NCBI GenBank assembly: GCA_018873245.2
Contig: JAEMBT020000004.1
Span: 9,668,652 to 9,732,651 of the forward strand
DNA from: Archegozetes longisetosus
Taxonomy: Eukaryota; Arthropoda; Arachnida; Sarcoptiformes; Trhypochthoniidae
DNA length: 64,000 bases
Direction of reading: 5' to 3'
Position 1 is the first letter of the stretch. Every line of letters begins with the position of its first letter. Shown in pieces: positions 12,195-51,073 of the stretch. The translations under genes and the position numbers were made by a program. The notes beneath the pieces were generated by a model. It saw nothing but the letters and a program-made list of their open reading frames with translations, was not told the origin of the DNA and ran no database searches.

Positions 12195-15100
12195 CAAACA
12201 TAGGAGTAAATTGAATGTAATTGAGTCACGCATTTTGTAGCGCTTTTGAATCTATAAAGTTTAGTTACTAGCAAAATGAAAGAGTATGTGTTTTTGTGCA
12301 GTAATATAAATGAAAACTTGTTAACGCACTATTTCTCTCCCTATTGTTATGTATGGCTGAGATCTAGTATTGGAAAAACTAAAGTTATTTATTTCAAAGC
12401 CCTCGATATTCCCATGTGATAACTAAGGGAATGGTAGCCGACAAAGCAATTATCAATGTGTCAAACGAATACACACGAAAACTTAAGCCCTACTGCTATT
12501 TCCAATCCAATAAAACGTGTTGCATAAGGCATCACAATAGCAAAGCCACGTATGACATACAGCTTACACTACTAAACACTATGAAGAATAAACCTGAAAA
12601 CATATTATTCTTTAATATTCAGTCTACTTATCAACTAAATTCTAATAGGATTATACTGTATTTTAGAGATTTCTACAGATTTTTGGCTCCCATTCTTAAT
12701 AAAAGCTACTCATGAGGTGTGCGAATAGGTTTCACTTTTTCATTTATCATATATTTTATAATTTAATCACATCCTCAAATTTTCAATTGTATTTTCAATT
12801 ACTTCAGTACCAAAATGTTTTTTATCTGATAATCTCCAACTATCTCTCAAGTTTTAAATTGACAAAATAAAAAACATTTTCTATATATATATATATATTG
12901 TTATGATTGTAATGATTTTTACTGTTTTGTTATTGCACACGAAGATTAAAGTTGCTCTGCTTTTATTTCAATTTTGATCTGTCTCTCAAAATGAATCTTT
13001 TGTCCAAAGTTGTAATAAGTTTTGATTTTGTTCAACTTGGCAGTTTATAATCATTGTTTCGAATGACATTGTTTGATCACTAAAAATCCATGTTTTCTAG
13101 AACTTGATTCTGGAGTCAGTCTTAATGATAGGATGTATGTAGAATGCGGCGTTGTCTCTTTAAACAACGGTATATTTGTGCCTATACTTGAGGCCTGAAC
13201 ATTTCACTAGTATTGTTGAAAATGAGTTAGCTAAACATAATTGATTATTGAATTTTTGGATGATTTCTGCTTAAGTAAACACGCTGTAAGAAGAATAATG
13301 CTTAATGTATTATAGTTGAAAGAGTAAGTGAAGTGAGATTGATGCCAGTGCAACAATATTAATACAAATGGCAACTTCAGTTATCGTTTCGCACGATTAT
13401 TCGCTTCCTTCAAATCATAGTCTTAGTTATAATAATAAAATGAACCATCTGAATCCGCCTGAAAAAACTCAATTTACAAATCCTGAACAAAATTGAACTC
13501 ATTTCTTAACCTATCTGGTGATGAATAATATAAGTCTATGATTACTATGAGTTGGTTTTGTTTTATTTGTCTTAAAAGTGAGATTTTTTGTTGAATAAGA
13601 TTTTGAATTTTTATTGGATAGTTCTCCGAAAAAAGTAAAATTTAATTTGTACTAAGTTTACAATCTCAGAGTATATTAAGTTTTCTGTTTTTCAACGTTT
13701 AAATTAAATTTTTTTGATTTCAAAATAAATAAACTAAAAAGTTATTGGAATACATTTGGGAGTTCTGGAATCGATTTATCATTAAATTAAGTTTACGAAT
13801 CCGTTTCAAGTCTAAGAGAAAACGTTTAATAATTACATTAGCTATTCCTAAAGAAAGCCAACTACTGCTTAGATATTTGTTTCACATGAAAATTTATATT
13901 CCTTCTTTCCTAGAACGTTCTTATTTTCTAAAGAAAATTTCATAAATTATTTTCGAGCCGAGTATTTGTTGATATTTAACCTGACTCTAGAAAATGTCAG
14001 TATTTTTTTTAGCTCGAAGTCTGTTGATTTGAACTGCACTAAGGAGTAAGTTTTGGCGATCTGCATAACGCATATGATTCCTGTTGGCAATAGTAATTAA
14101 AAATCAATCCGAAATGGTTGTTATATGATGTAGAAGAGGTGAGAATATGAATGTAAAGATTTGAACGCAAAAGTAGACATGAGAAATATAAGAGAACTCG
14201 AGTAAAAATCAATAGATAAGATAACATTCTCATATGATTTCGTGATGCCTTCTCATTATACTATTCAAGTATCACAACTTTGATTAATTCAAGCAATTAT
14301 AACATTTCTAAATGAAAGGCATATGAAATATAGCTTTTAGAAGGCATTCTTCTCTTCAAACTCATAATCATAACGATTAGATAATGGGAGAAAATAGGAG
14401 CAAATGTTTAATGGAAAAGTTTGACACAGGCTATTAAGCGAAGTTAATGCTAATTTGAAAATGAAAGCTATCAAAAATTAGGAAATATAGGAAAAAGGCA
14501 TTAAATTGATCGAGTATGAAAGTTTAGATTTAATGATAGAAATTTATTTGATAAATATTCTTATATAATTTGTTCACATTAAAACCCTATACTATAATGA
14601 TTAGTAGTAATGCTCTTAAGAAGTAGAGCCTATTATCATTTATATTTCTTAGAGTTTGCTAACATCAGCCAGTAATCTAATCCCTTGAGTTCCAATGTAT
14701 AAGACTCCTCATTTGCTCACCAATTAACACAATGTCAGGATCGAAATGAGTTATCGCAAGCTAACGACTCCCAAATGCATGCTCTAAAGCTATGACTATA
14801 CTTTGTTGTGCTGATGTTAGCGAAACTTCGATACTTTGACCTGAAGGCAATAATAGCATTGAGTTTACAGCGCATCAGAGACTTATAAAAAATGTTTGCA
14901 TGATGGCCTCCTAGATATTATGTTCGCCTCTTTTCATGTTTTATGCGCTACTTTCTATGAAAGTATGAAACTATGAAAGAGCAGCCACTATAGTGCACAT
15001 ATGAATCTCCATTAACTCATGGGAATTCTAAAATGTATATATATTTCCTATATTTCTTACATACCCTAAGTGTAGCGCAAAAAACGCTAACTCAACGGTT

Positions 15101-16479
15101 CCCAAATCCAAATTTACAGCGAAATCTTTGAACTTTGGATATAGACTAGAAGTCGTTGATGCGAACAAAATACAAAATATTGACATTTTATCACACCAGA
15201 CATAACTGCCTTCGCATATTTTCACTCTCTTTCCGTTCTATGTGCAAATCGCTCTTCAAGTCATGAAAAAATATCGTTGAAATGCTGTTCTTGTACTATA
15301 ATCATAACGATCATCACGATAGAGTAGGTCAGGATTTTGATTACTTTTCAAGATCTACGATTTATATCTACTAATACTATTCAAATTGTTTGACTGATAC
15401 TATATTTTCTTATTTTAAACTTTGTTGGACATGAAAACCATATCATTTATCAAATTGTTAGTATTGATTGTGACTATTGAAATTTGGTCCATTAGCAATC
15501 TTAAGCATTGCTGAGATCAAAATAGTGTTTACTAAAGAGAATATATGAGTTGCAAAGATAAAAACTTTGCAAATTTGTCAATGTTTCATTTTTTAAAGTT
15601 TAGTTGAATGAGGTTCTTGAAAATTTTGATGTTATTTTAAAGTTTAATATGTGATGTATAAGTACAGATATTTCACTTCCATTGTTGAAAGCTTGAAAAC
15701 TTATGCTATTGTCGTTTTGCTGATTCGCTTCCTAGACATCTTTTATAAGTTGTGTACAAATTTTCGATGATTTAATTTGAGAAAATTGGTTAAAAATTAT
15801 GAAGGTTTAAGTGAATAGAAAAACTGTGAGTTAGAAAGAACCAAATTCAAAAACAATTTAAATGTGATCTCCTGGTTTGTTGTGATTTCTCACATTATAA
15901 AATTCAGTGATTCTTAATTAAAAATAGCTTTTAAGGTATTTTGAAATAGAAATAAATTAGAATAGAGTTGATTCCATTAAGAGAGAAAAACAATGGCTTC
16001 GGATCTCGTTAATCGTAATGCTCGGGAATGCGTATCGAAATTTGGTTTTGAGGCAAACCACAAGAGTCTGTCACATGAGAATGTGGTCATATGAATGATT
16101 TTCGCAAACAATCAACTGTTACGCTCTGATTAATAACTAAGAATTAATAGAATGATAGGATTATAATTTAAAATAGAATTTCTATTGAAGAGGTTTAATA
16201 GCGACTACAGAGGCCTTTGTGTGGTCAGAATTAAAAAGTAGATATGAGAAGATTGTGTTACTGTTAGTTGGATGCCTTCCAATGAATGTATTCTAGGGAG
16301 AAAGAAAACGAAATTTGGTGATAGAATAGAAGAATATATGTTGGTCGTTGGTAAATCTATAAAGAAATTTCTTTAGGTAAAGTTGAGTTGGAAGAGTTGG
16401 CAAGTTTGGTGATAGTGTATAGAAGTAATACAGTTTATGCTGGCATATATAGCCAAAACAAACTACATCATTTGTTGCA

Positions 16480-16640
16480 CAATTCCTTTGGGATCCCGAT
16501 GTTCATTAAGCTTCGGCCCCAACAAAACCTCGTGGGTATTGGCAGCGAGTATATACCGCGTTGCCCTTCGGTAAAAACGCGCTGCTGTAATATATGGTGC
16601 GTGAATAACATTGGCAACCAAAAAGTTTGCTATTCTGTAT
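16480..16640. other. GC-elevated island in the desert
   Basis: About 160 bp with several CG dinucleotides and clearly higher GC than its surroundings. The open frames on both strands match nothing I know. It may be a conserved regulatory element. Confidence 0.3.
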
Positions 16641-17448
16641 AAAAGTTTTACTTTGGGAGAAAACTTCTTCTCTATCGTTAAGTAGAAAGCCTTCAACGAA
16701 ATGAGAGATAGAAGCTAGAGCTCAATCATGCATCTTTGTTTATCTACACTCGCTCCCAAAGCAAATAGACGTTCCAGACTATCATTTGACGGATGATTCT
16801 GTTGTGTATTCATTGGAACAGGTCATGGCTACAAAATCAAAATTGATATCAGCAAAGGCTCGGCTGAAACATTCGAACAAATGCTAAATAATGCATATGA
16901 AGCATCATCCGTTTTCATTAGGTGTATGACAGGTCCAACTAAAACTTTAGATCAATCCCTGTTTATCTATCTTTTCATCATATTCTGACCTCAAAAACTG
17001 GAGAAAAAAACACTTTCAGCTGAATTGATGCAAGATAGAAGAGGAAGAAAATAGTTAGCAGTATGAAAGAGCAGTTAATATTTATGCATTGATTTGGTTG
17101 GTGAGTTTGCTCCCCTGTAAAAGATACTTGTTGGCATAGCACAAGAGTTTTACGCTATACATCCCTTTCCATGAGCTTCTATAACACACTTTTCTACTAA
17201 ATCCTTAGCACAATTCACAGCTATAACCAGTTCTTTCAATTGGATTAAGTTTCCTATTTTCCAATATTAGGTTTAGTTAACACAATATCCCGACTGCTTC
17301 TTCTACCGCTCATTCACTACCTTTATTAAAATAACTCAATCGCTGATCATTTATGCAGATTTCTCTTATTTCATCGCAACATAACAGAAGGAAGGAGCAT
17401 TTTGTAGCGGCAATCAAGTGAACAGATGGAAGAATGAAAGGGCGAGCG

Positions 17449-17451
<3 letters not shown>

Positions 17452-17488
<37 letters not shown>
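17452..17488. repeat. (GA)18 tract
   Basis: Pure run of about 37 bp with purines on the + strand. It creates Leu-Ser runs in minus-strand frames that are not genes. Confidence 0.95.
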
Positions 17489-17491
<3 letters not shown>

Positions 17492-20400
17492 GCAGCAAAT
17501 GGCACATCAACGCGATAGTAAGAATAGAAAGGAGAGTAATGCCTGTAAGACAATACAATAGAAATTTATTTTGATGAACAGTTGATAATAAAGTTGAGTT
17601 CATCAATGCAATGACCCTTATATATGAGTTTGTGCACCCTATGTGCCATATTGTGCACTGGAAGGTCACTTATCTCAAAGTTACATTGGCTCTCAATGGG
17701 GCTTTGCTCGTACTGGCATCACAGGCATCATGTCACGCATCACTAACACCTCTCCTGCATGGCCTGACTGGCAATGTGGTGAACACAGTATTCAATGTAT
17801 GTTCGGATAAGATATCCCTCATTGAAAATAAGTGCATTTGGCCTTTCTATCAAATATTTAGCAGGTTTGGGTTTTGGGTGCATCATTGCTCTAATATTTG
17901 ATATTTTCTATTATATTGTGTTCTTCTGTATTGATCAGTTTTAGCCAAAATCATTTATATTTATAATGTGTTAGTCTTCTCTCTTATGTGAACTGTTTAT
18001 GACAGATGTACACTCGCATCAAATTCTCATTTAATATTTACTATATATTAGAAATTGCAGAAAAACGCCAGTTTTTCGAAATCACTTCTGACTACTTTCC
18101 AACGAATATCAAGTTTACAATCTAACTAACAAACAGCACTACATTTAAGATAAGATAATAAAGATTATACTGTATTAACAACCAGGATATAAAACACTAG
18201 AATCCTTTAGTCTTATTTACAAGTTTATACCAACAGAAATAACTTTGAAATCCTTGAAAGGGTCAGCCAACCCATTGGCCGGCATTTCGGCCAAACTTTC
18301 AGCTAATCCTTACATTGACCTGTTCCTCTAATTTTCAAAGCATTTCTGTTTTACTTTCGTTGCTCTGAAAGTTTTCTTGCAATTCCTTGGAGAACGTGGT
18401 GCCTTTGGGCTCAGATTATTTGGAGTCCTGAATGGTTGCCTTAGCACAAGATTCGTTTGTCTCAATTACAAAAGTTATAACTTTTTGGTTTAATTGAAGT
18501 TAACATTAAGCGAATATATGCAGTGAAGCGTTTGGTCTATAATTCCGTAGTGAATTGATTTTCTGTTGAACTGAAACTTGCGGCGCAAAAGTTTCCTTAA
18601 TTTAACATTTATATAAATATTCATAAAGCAGAAAAGTTTATTAGAAAGTATACAAAGATTAATTGAGTTTAATACATAATTCTAAATCACATTAATTTCT
18701 CTCAGGGTTTTAGAGAGAGCTTAGTTTTGAATCGTTAATGTTAATAAAACAAAACTTTTACCATAAAAACACTACTTCAATATAAATTGCTATCTCCTTC
18801 TCTTCTTTCATAGTTCTAATCCTCAAACTTTGAGTCTATGTTGAAATATAAGTTTGTTTAGTCTTGTTATGAGTTTTGTTTGAGCGTTAACGAAAGCTCA
18901 TTTCCATCTTTTCTCAATTAACTTATAATCTCTTATACTGGTTTTGAGCTTAGATTCAACTGTTTATTTTTCTTATTTATTAAAAACGTTCGAGTCTGAG
19001 TCTGTAGCAGATAAACTCTAACTTCAACAACGACTAAACTTTAAAAAGTCTTTAAACTTATTATTTATTGTTGTTGTTTCTAAAATATGTTACTTTTATA
19101 TTAAATGTAATATAAAAAGTAAGTCTCAGATCATTAAATATCGATTCTTAGCGGAAAGTTACTTATTCTCCAAACCAAAGCTCAGAACTAAAGTCCAGAA
19201 TTGAAGTTTAGAATTAATACTGATTTAATTGGGCGAACACATTAATTGGAATACTTGACAAAATGTAGTGCAGTCAGTGTTGGTTTGATTAATGACTAGA
19301 TAAGTCTTAGAGGTTGACAAATACCAAATGATTTGTATAATAGTTTGCATCGATAATAACGTTCAGGTCACGTCTTTTATTATTTTAATTGGTAAGATGA
19401 AAATTGCATAATTTCAATATCTAGTGACTAATGAACAAATGTATGTTGTTCTCTATTCATAACTTTGACGATTCATGAATTTTCATGAATTTTCATCTAT
19501 TCAAGTCTTTCACGACTTGTCATTACTTTGACTCTTGAAAATAAATGCAACATTAGTTTGAAAAATAGTTCAAATTACAAAATAGTATTTCTCAAAGTGA
19601 ATAAATTAAAACATTTATATTAAGCACTCATTTGCTTAAATGCAAATATTTATTAATTTAGAGTTAATTTAATCTACATATTGAAAGTTAACTCAATTTC
19701 TAGAAGCGGCCTAAATATGTATGCAAATATTGGCTCAATTAATTTGCATAAAATCAAAAATTCGAAGCTTATGTAAATTATATTAAATTATCAAAAATAC
19801 CACTTTTGCTCACTTTGTTTTCAACTATTAGACCCCTCGCATAAACTCCACTAAACCTTTGAATGAAAGTTTTGTTTGAGTTATGAAAATTCAAGTTGAA
19901 ACGAGCGATAAGCTCATTTTTGAATACTATTGATTCATTGCAGTCAATGTTCAAATTGGACCTGTCTTTAGAATCAAATCTAAATAAGAAGATCAAAGTA
20001 AAAAAGCTAATTATGCGAAAGCATCAAATGCATAAAAACAAGTTTTCATAATCCCAATCAATCAAATCGATTTTGGATCTGAGCTAAAAACAGGTCAATT
20101 TTTAGCTGATGACTATCCCGGAATCATAACTATTTAAGGTTTCTTCTAAAGCTAGATTTCATGGCTTCTTCCATTCTCTAAACTGCTCAATACGTTTAAT
20201 AAATGATTTGAAAAGCATTTTCACACGAATGACAGGTTGACTAAATGGCAAATTAAAGGTAATTAAACCATAAATCAAAAGTTTGGAACAAAATCCATTG
20301 AGAATCAATTATTGGTTTGAACACCCAATAAATCAGTCAAACATTGTTTGATTCAATAATGGCGTCAATTGACATAGAATGACCTCAGTCGTGAAGTTCT

Positions 20401-20590
20401 TGAACTTACTTGGAATCAATCAGAGTCGGTTTCTCAAAAACAAAATACCTTTTAAGAAGTAATATTCACCGCTAATGACTATCGCTTGGAAACTGGGACA
20501 GTAGCTGATCATCCATTGATTTGAAAGTTAAACATAAGTCGATTAGTGCCTGTTTTGCATCTGAGGAAAGCAAAAGAGAAATTGTGGGTA

Positions 20591-20597
<7 letters not shown>

Positions 20598-20639
<42 letters not shown>
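20598..20639. repeat. (AG)21 tract
   Basis: Pure run of about 42 bp with purines on the + strand, 1.75 kb before the EBF start codon. Confidence 0.95.
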
Positions 20640-20640
<1 letters not shown>

Positions 20641-21239
20641 CCAATGAGATCTACGGCAGATATAATTGAATTGCTTGAGAGAAAATATTCTCAAATGATT
20701 GAAACGGTACAAAAATATAGAGCTTTGTAACTAGCATACGATTTAAGTTGGTGCATTCGACCTTAATTCTACGGTATAGTTTTGTACTAGAAGTTGAGAT
20801 CAATTTATTTTGCATTATATTCTGTATTATAGACTATAGTTGTTGTTTAATTTGATTTTCAATGCAATAAAAGTTTTATGCGTTGAAAAGGGAGATGCGA
20901 ATCAAATAAGGATCTTTCGCTTGGCTTTACTTATGATTAAAATCTAAAGTTATGGCCAAATCTAATTTTAGACTTTATATATAAGTTTCAGTGAGATATC
21001 TCAGAGAGATTTGAGAGAGAATTGGGTAGTGAATTTCATAAAGTTGGATTGAGAGTATTGGTATTCTAGTATTCTTTAAATTTGATATATTCCATACTTA
21101 TATATATGTCAGATAAGTTAAGTATGTAATGCTAATGCTTAAGTGTGCAGCATTTTCTCAATGGTACGCATTACCAATTGTCAGGCATAGGATCCTTTGG
21201 GGGACATTCGATTGGTTGATGCATAACAGCATATAGTAT

Positions 21240-21700
21240 GAGGCGTATCATTCAGAGGAGTGGTCAACAATATGTGCTACACTTGTTGTATACATCCCAA
21301 GAATCAATGCCTATTCCATCAACATGTGCGATAGCGCTTCTCAAGGGAAGGTGGAGTATCGACTGCACGTGCGGCACAACAATGCTGTGAAGTGCGCGTG
21401 CGTCGGATAGAAGTGCGTGCAATAGTAGATGTAAGGCCAGGACCCCCGTGAGGCTTAGCGTTGCATCTCTCAGTCTCTTGACGACATTCAAGGCATATTC
21501 ACTTGGGGCTGATGTCTATGTGTGCTATGCATGTGCACTGAAGACCCTTTGGGAGGAGAGACAACCACTGCTGCCAAAGAGGTATTGCATTCGCAAAAAC
21601 TGGACAGTTGTTTGACCAGCAAAATCGGTATCGAGAGACGATGACATTACGTTTAACTGTGTTTGGAGAAGATGTTCTCGAATAACGAGACACTCGAGAC
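21240..21700. promoter_or_regulatory. GC-elevated island upstream of EBF (candidate promoter or enhancer)
   Basis: About 460 bp with markedly higher GC and repeated GTGCG/TGCGTG motifs inside AT-rich surroundings, ending about 700 bp before the EBF start codon. Two minus-strand frames (75 and 64 codons) cross it but resemble no family. Position suggests the EBF promoter or first non-coding exon. No TATA or Inr element decides the point. Confidence 0.35.
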
Positions 21701-22393
21701 TAGACATCTCTCAGTTAAAACTTTGAGAGTATTACACCGATGTGTTGATTGACGTTTCCTTAACTATTTTATATTGAACTCTATTATCATTTATTCATTG
21801 AATAATACTTTTTGAGGTAAGACAAAAATATATTATGTGCTAAAAGTGTATTTTCACTCCAGTTTATCAGTGCTCCGAATATAAGTTCAATTGAGTCAAA
21901 CAATATTCTGGTGAATAAATTCAAACATAAAGCCTAGAATTGTGATTGAAATAACTTAACTAAAGTGTGAGCAATAACTCTAATTTGAACTTGTTTTTCA
22001 AGCAAATCAATGTTTGAACTCGTGCTTTTCTAAGAAATAGTGAGATTTGTTCACTGATAACAAAGTGAGAAGAAAACAGAGTGCGAATCAAAAATCACAG
22101 GTGGGTCTGAACTAACTATAAGCCTAAGGCTATCAATAGTATTTTGTATGTGAATCGTTTCTAACCTAAAATCTCGAATGCCGAGAAATAATTATATTTA
22201 CGAACTTTATTTGTGATCAAACTTTAAATTCAAAAAAAGATACTGATTTGGTGCGAAAAAATTCAATCTCAAGTCTATTGAAAGAAGAAATAAATTGATA
22301 GCAAAATAAAATAAATAAATAAATAGTAATCAAGCGAAAGGGACGGTTATTGTCCAGTGAAACGGCTCAATAGTGGCGTATACGGTGTCTTCA

Positions 22394-46758
<24,365 letters not shown>

Positions 46759-48045
46759 TCAAATTTAACATCACTCTCATCGAATCTTGCTTAATTGACG
46801 CACATTCTATTTATTGGAATCCAAATCCAATTCAATTGATCTGAAGGTTTTGGTTTTGATTTTTGTGCTAACTTATAACCAAATCAAAGGAAAGAAGAAA
46901 GAAAAAAGGTGTTACAAATGTATGAAATGGGTGTTCAATATGATTTAACGGAATTTTGATCTGATTTATCTGATGTTGATTTAATAGAATTAATAGGTTA
47001 ATCGGTGCTTAACAATTGTATACTTTATTGAAAGCTATACAGAATATATCGATATATACTGAGTGATTCACTTAAATAGTTCGCGCTTAAATGAAAATGT
47101 GCCACAATTTATCTCTTGTATAAAGGATTAAAACGATCTAAAATCACTTATTATGTAATCATAATGCAAACATCAATCATTGAAACTTAAATATATTATA
47201 TTATCTGAGAAAATAAATTTGTATAAACTTCGATCTGATACTCATTATGAAAAGGAGAATATATTGAAATTTGATTTTTTATCATTACTCTGTTGAATGC
47301 AATATTTTGGTTGAAATTATCATAATTATAATTCTCATAAAAAATATATTATGTAAGATTATCACTGTATTGAAACGTTTTTTATGTGTTATATCATATA
47401 TCTCAATCTTTTGCATCTTATCACAATTTTTTCCATCTTATCTTAAAACCTAAACACTCATACCTTTTCTTATCTCTTAATGTAAATTATATCGAAAATT
47501 AATTAACTTAATTAACGAAAATTTATTCAATTGTCAACATTTTCAGAGCTTTAATTTGATCTGAACCTTATTTTAAGTTGTCTTATCTTATCTTATAAAC
47601 TTATAAAAACATTGTTTTCTTATTCTTTTCGATGTCTTAAGCAATTTTTTGGTGTATTTGTGATTTAAATTGTGCAATAATAATAAAAAACAAATGAATC
47701 CATAATTTGATAATTGTGTAAAATGTGGTCTATTCAGCCGAAACTTGTCGGATCAATCAGGACTGGCTCCTATGCAAATATTGAACATTGGGTTTTGTCA
47801 ACCCGGAGAGTCGACCAGAACTGATGCATAAATTTATAATATAGAGTTAATAATGTTGTATGCATACCATCTGGTCTCCATATAAATGTGTGTACACTAC
47901 CTCTTATATATGCATTCACTATATATTGCATGTCTTATAATGGAATTAAAGCAACGCGATTGCAAGCAATTGCACCACTCAATAGTGTGCTTCACGGACT
48001 ACTTCTATTCAAAATGCATATATCGGCTAAAGCTGCACCGCTCAG

Positions 48046-48047
<2 letters not shown>

Positions 48048-48084
<37 letters not shown>
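48048..48084. repeat. (CT)18 tract
   Basis: Pure run of about 37 bp with pyrimidines on +, 1.3 kb past the EBF stop. It is the rightmost tract of the set. Confidence 0.95.
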
Positions 48085-48087
<3 letters not shown>

Positions 48088-50981
48088 CATCTCACTACTC
48101 AGAGGCAAACCAATCGAAACAAAACATTATTTTTTAAACTCGATATAAAATTGCATTTTTCAATATGTGATTGTAACGGCAAGTCGGCAAAAGTCGATTT
48201 CGATCGACTCATCTGAACTATTGTGATAATGTTTTAGGAGCAAAGTGATCAGCTCTTGGACGTGAATTTGGTCACAGGTGTGACGAGAGGTTTAATGAGG
48301 TGAGGCTATAGGCGAGTCACTCGAATGAGTCATTGACTAATACTAAATCTAACTCAATATAATTTTCATTCAATTGTCAATTGGATGACAAGGCCTTAAA
48401 ATGGTTGAGAATGGGGCAGAAATAGGATGTTTTTGGATAGTATTTGCTATGCACTGTGCGATCCAATTATGTTTGCTCACAAAAAGGCATCTAAACTAAT
48501 GTGCACTTATTTGCATATAGTTTGCTTTCACCCCATATACCTTCGAAGCATACGATGCAATAATAAATCGCCCAATTCATGACTTCCACCTAACAATCCA
48601 TTTGCAAACCTCTCTAATTCACTACAGCGTCACTTTTTTAGCCCTAAATTAATTCGTTTCCTTCACTTCAACTTATTATCATAACTATTATTGTACCCTG
48701 GAGTCTAAATACTAATAAGAAATCAATTTAGAAGGCATTAATCAATACTGAAATTTATCAATTCATAACTTTTCTCAAAAGGCTTCTCGTGGAAACTTAC
48801 ACCAAATCATATACTATATGAATATCTGGAAAGATTGATTAACAAATACTATTGCGTTTCAGGTGAAAAATAAATGAGTAAAGGGTGCAATTTTAAAAAT
48901 TTACAATAATGGCTCAAACTTTAATGAAAACACAGGATTCAGTGCACTTTCAGACCCTTCTATCCAACAAGTTATCCATTTTATTAATGTCTTAGAAGAA
49001 CTTGTTTAGTGTTTTAGCTTTCAATTGAGCAGAAAAAGAAACCCGCATTAATCGTCATAATGATTATCTCATTTAATTTAGTCTCACAACTCCAGAACCA
49101 TCTCAAGCAGAATATTTAATAAATATCTGTTGTCAGAGTAGCGAACAAACTATTGGCCTAAAAGTTGACATTTGATTATATGAATTACATAACATTAATG
49201 ATAATCTATATTTTATCACTTTTACGAACAGTGCCTCAAAACAGTTCAATTATCTAACAGTCGTTTGACGCCTACACGAGCCCTGAGTTGTAAGTTTTTT
49301 TAATCACCGATAAGTATATTTTTGTACTCGTCCTAATGATTCGTCTGTTAAAGGCTTGAAAATGAAGAATAAAGTCATTCTTTCGACACGATTTGGCTTT
49401 TAACTCATTAAAACAAAGAATATTCCAAAGGGAGTATCACCGGAATAAACCAATTAAAAGTCCCATTAGACTGAAGTATCAGCATTACAAAAGGTTAAGC
49501 CTCGTTCTGAACCACTTTTTATTTGTATTGCATATCAATGGATTGTTTAATATTCAGTACTCAGTTTGACTCGTGTCTCTCAGGACTAAATTAAAACTAT
49601 TTCCTTAATTAATGACTGAAAGAGGTTTTAAGCGTGAAAGACGATACCTATGATTAAAGGCAACAATAAGCCTAAGTATCAAACAAAAGATGATAAATAA
49701 TTCTTTAGAGAGTTTGTTAAAGTAATTCAATACTGAGAATCGTAAATATATTTTGGCATTGAGTTATTATGAATACTTAAATTTCCATTTATAACAGTCA
49801 GAATATATATTCGCACAGCTGCATACCACTCAGATTCCAACTCTCTTATAGTTACTCTCGCATTCTTTACTATTTTTTATTTATTTATTATTATTCTCTT
49901 CCAATTGCCATTCTTCCACTTTTTGTCACTTTATTTGATTCAAATAAAATTTTATTATATAATTAATGCTTGGATAAGTATGAAATTAATCTAAAGTTTG
50001 CTCGCGGTAAAGTTAAAGCAATATGAATATGATTAAAATAAGCTTTGACGACAAATTTTCATATTAATAATTAAACAAACTATGCAGTAAAATAACAATT
50101 GCTTGCGAATCATCTAAGTTGTACTTCTCATAAGCCTTTTATTCTGACGGCTTTTATTTGGTTTTTATTTCAATCTCAAGTTTTGTTTGGATGATTAAAC
50201 TTCATAAAACTGTTTGAAGATAACTTCTAATTAGTTGTTATTTATTTTGAGTAAAACATAAATCGAGTAAAACATGAGATAAAAGGAAGAAATTTGATAA
50301 GAGGAGAGAAAAGCAAACAAAGCAATTATTCTTAGAGGTGATGCATGAAAGGAAATGATATACTTTTATAATTAACCGCTAGTGCTTGTACTGACCAATG
50401 GTCAATAGTTAATATGTCCCAATGGAAATATTATTGCATAGACTCTTTCTTAAACAATACCCTCGAGTATACAAAGGGTAAAATACAGCCCAAACCGCAA
50501 TCAACAAATCTAATCTTACATCAAATTGTCTTTCATTTTGCATTAACCAAAAGCTAATTATACTATTATTGTTAAGACTTGTCTCTTTCTTTTATGGCTT
50601 TCAATCAAATTAGGTTAACTCTAAATATATCGCTCACATTCAATTCATTTAATATTTTAATTTAATATTTTGATTTAATATTTTCTTTTTATACATCCTA
50701 ACATCAAACTTAATGAATACTTTTGAACAAAGTGCTATATTTTAATAAAATATCTTAGGATAATAAATCATGATGAGCCAGAGCAACACGTGTTTCAATG
50801 TTTAAATTGGTTCGGCCTTCACTTAACGAAAAACAGTAAACCACAAGGGATCAAAGAAATCAAACTTCATTTAAGGGAGTTATACTCCCAAAGTTAATTT
50901 TATTTTCTTACAGCTATTAAGCTCAGACTAACAACTTCGGAACTTGAGTTGTTGATCAATTTTCGTTTTTTGAATCGTGCA

Positions 50982-51073
50982 CTCAACAAAACAGTAAAAG
51001 CAAACTCAACAATACAGTAAAACCAACCCAACAAATACAGTAAAACCAACTCAACAAAAACAGTAAAAGCCAA
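50982..51073. repeat. 23-bp minisatellite, 4 copies
   Basis: Four copies of a unit like CTCAACAAAACAGTAAAACC plus CAA, with small differences. Another CAGTAAACCA piece near 50828 may be a stray copy. Confidence 0.85.

Larger units (their letters stand above)
12001..22393. other. 10.4 kb gene desert upstream of EBF
   Basis: No exon with credible splice sites or family similarity was found on either strand. Open frames here are short or are inflated by GA repeats, which contain no stop codons. Contents are (GA)n tracts and a few GC-elevated islands (about 16480-16640, 17640-17800 and 21240-21700). By position it is likely the upstream regulatory region of EBF, but that is inference. Confidence 0.55.

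Noticed and set aside
12416..12715. 99-codon + strand frame after DDX41
   Set aside because: It starts with GTG rather than ATG, matches no family and has no coding-like composition; likely chance in AT-rich DNA.
17310..17669. 119-codon minus-strand frame with a Leu-Ser run
   Set aside because: Its length comes from a (GA)n tract, which cannot contain stops; the rest resembles nothing.
21264..21693. Two minus-strand frames of 75 and 64 codons ahead of EBF
   Set aside because: No family similarity and no shared splice structure; better explained by raised GC in a regulatory island.
49424..49434. TTCCAAAGGGA as a third EBF site
   Set aside because: It differs from TCCCNNGGGA in the left half-site, so it was not counted.
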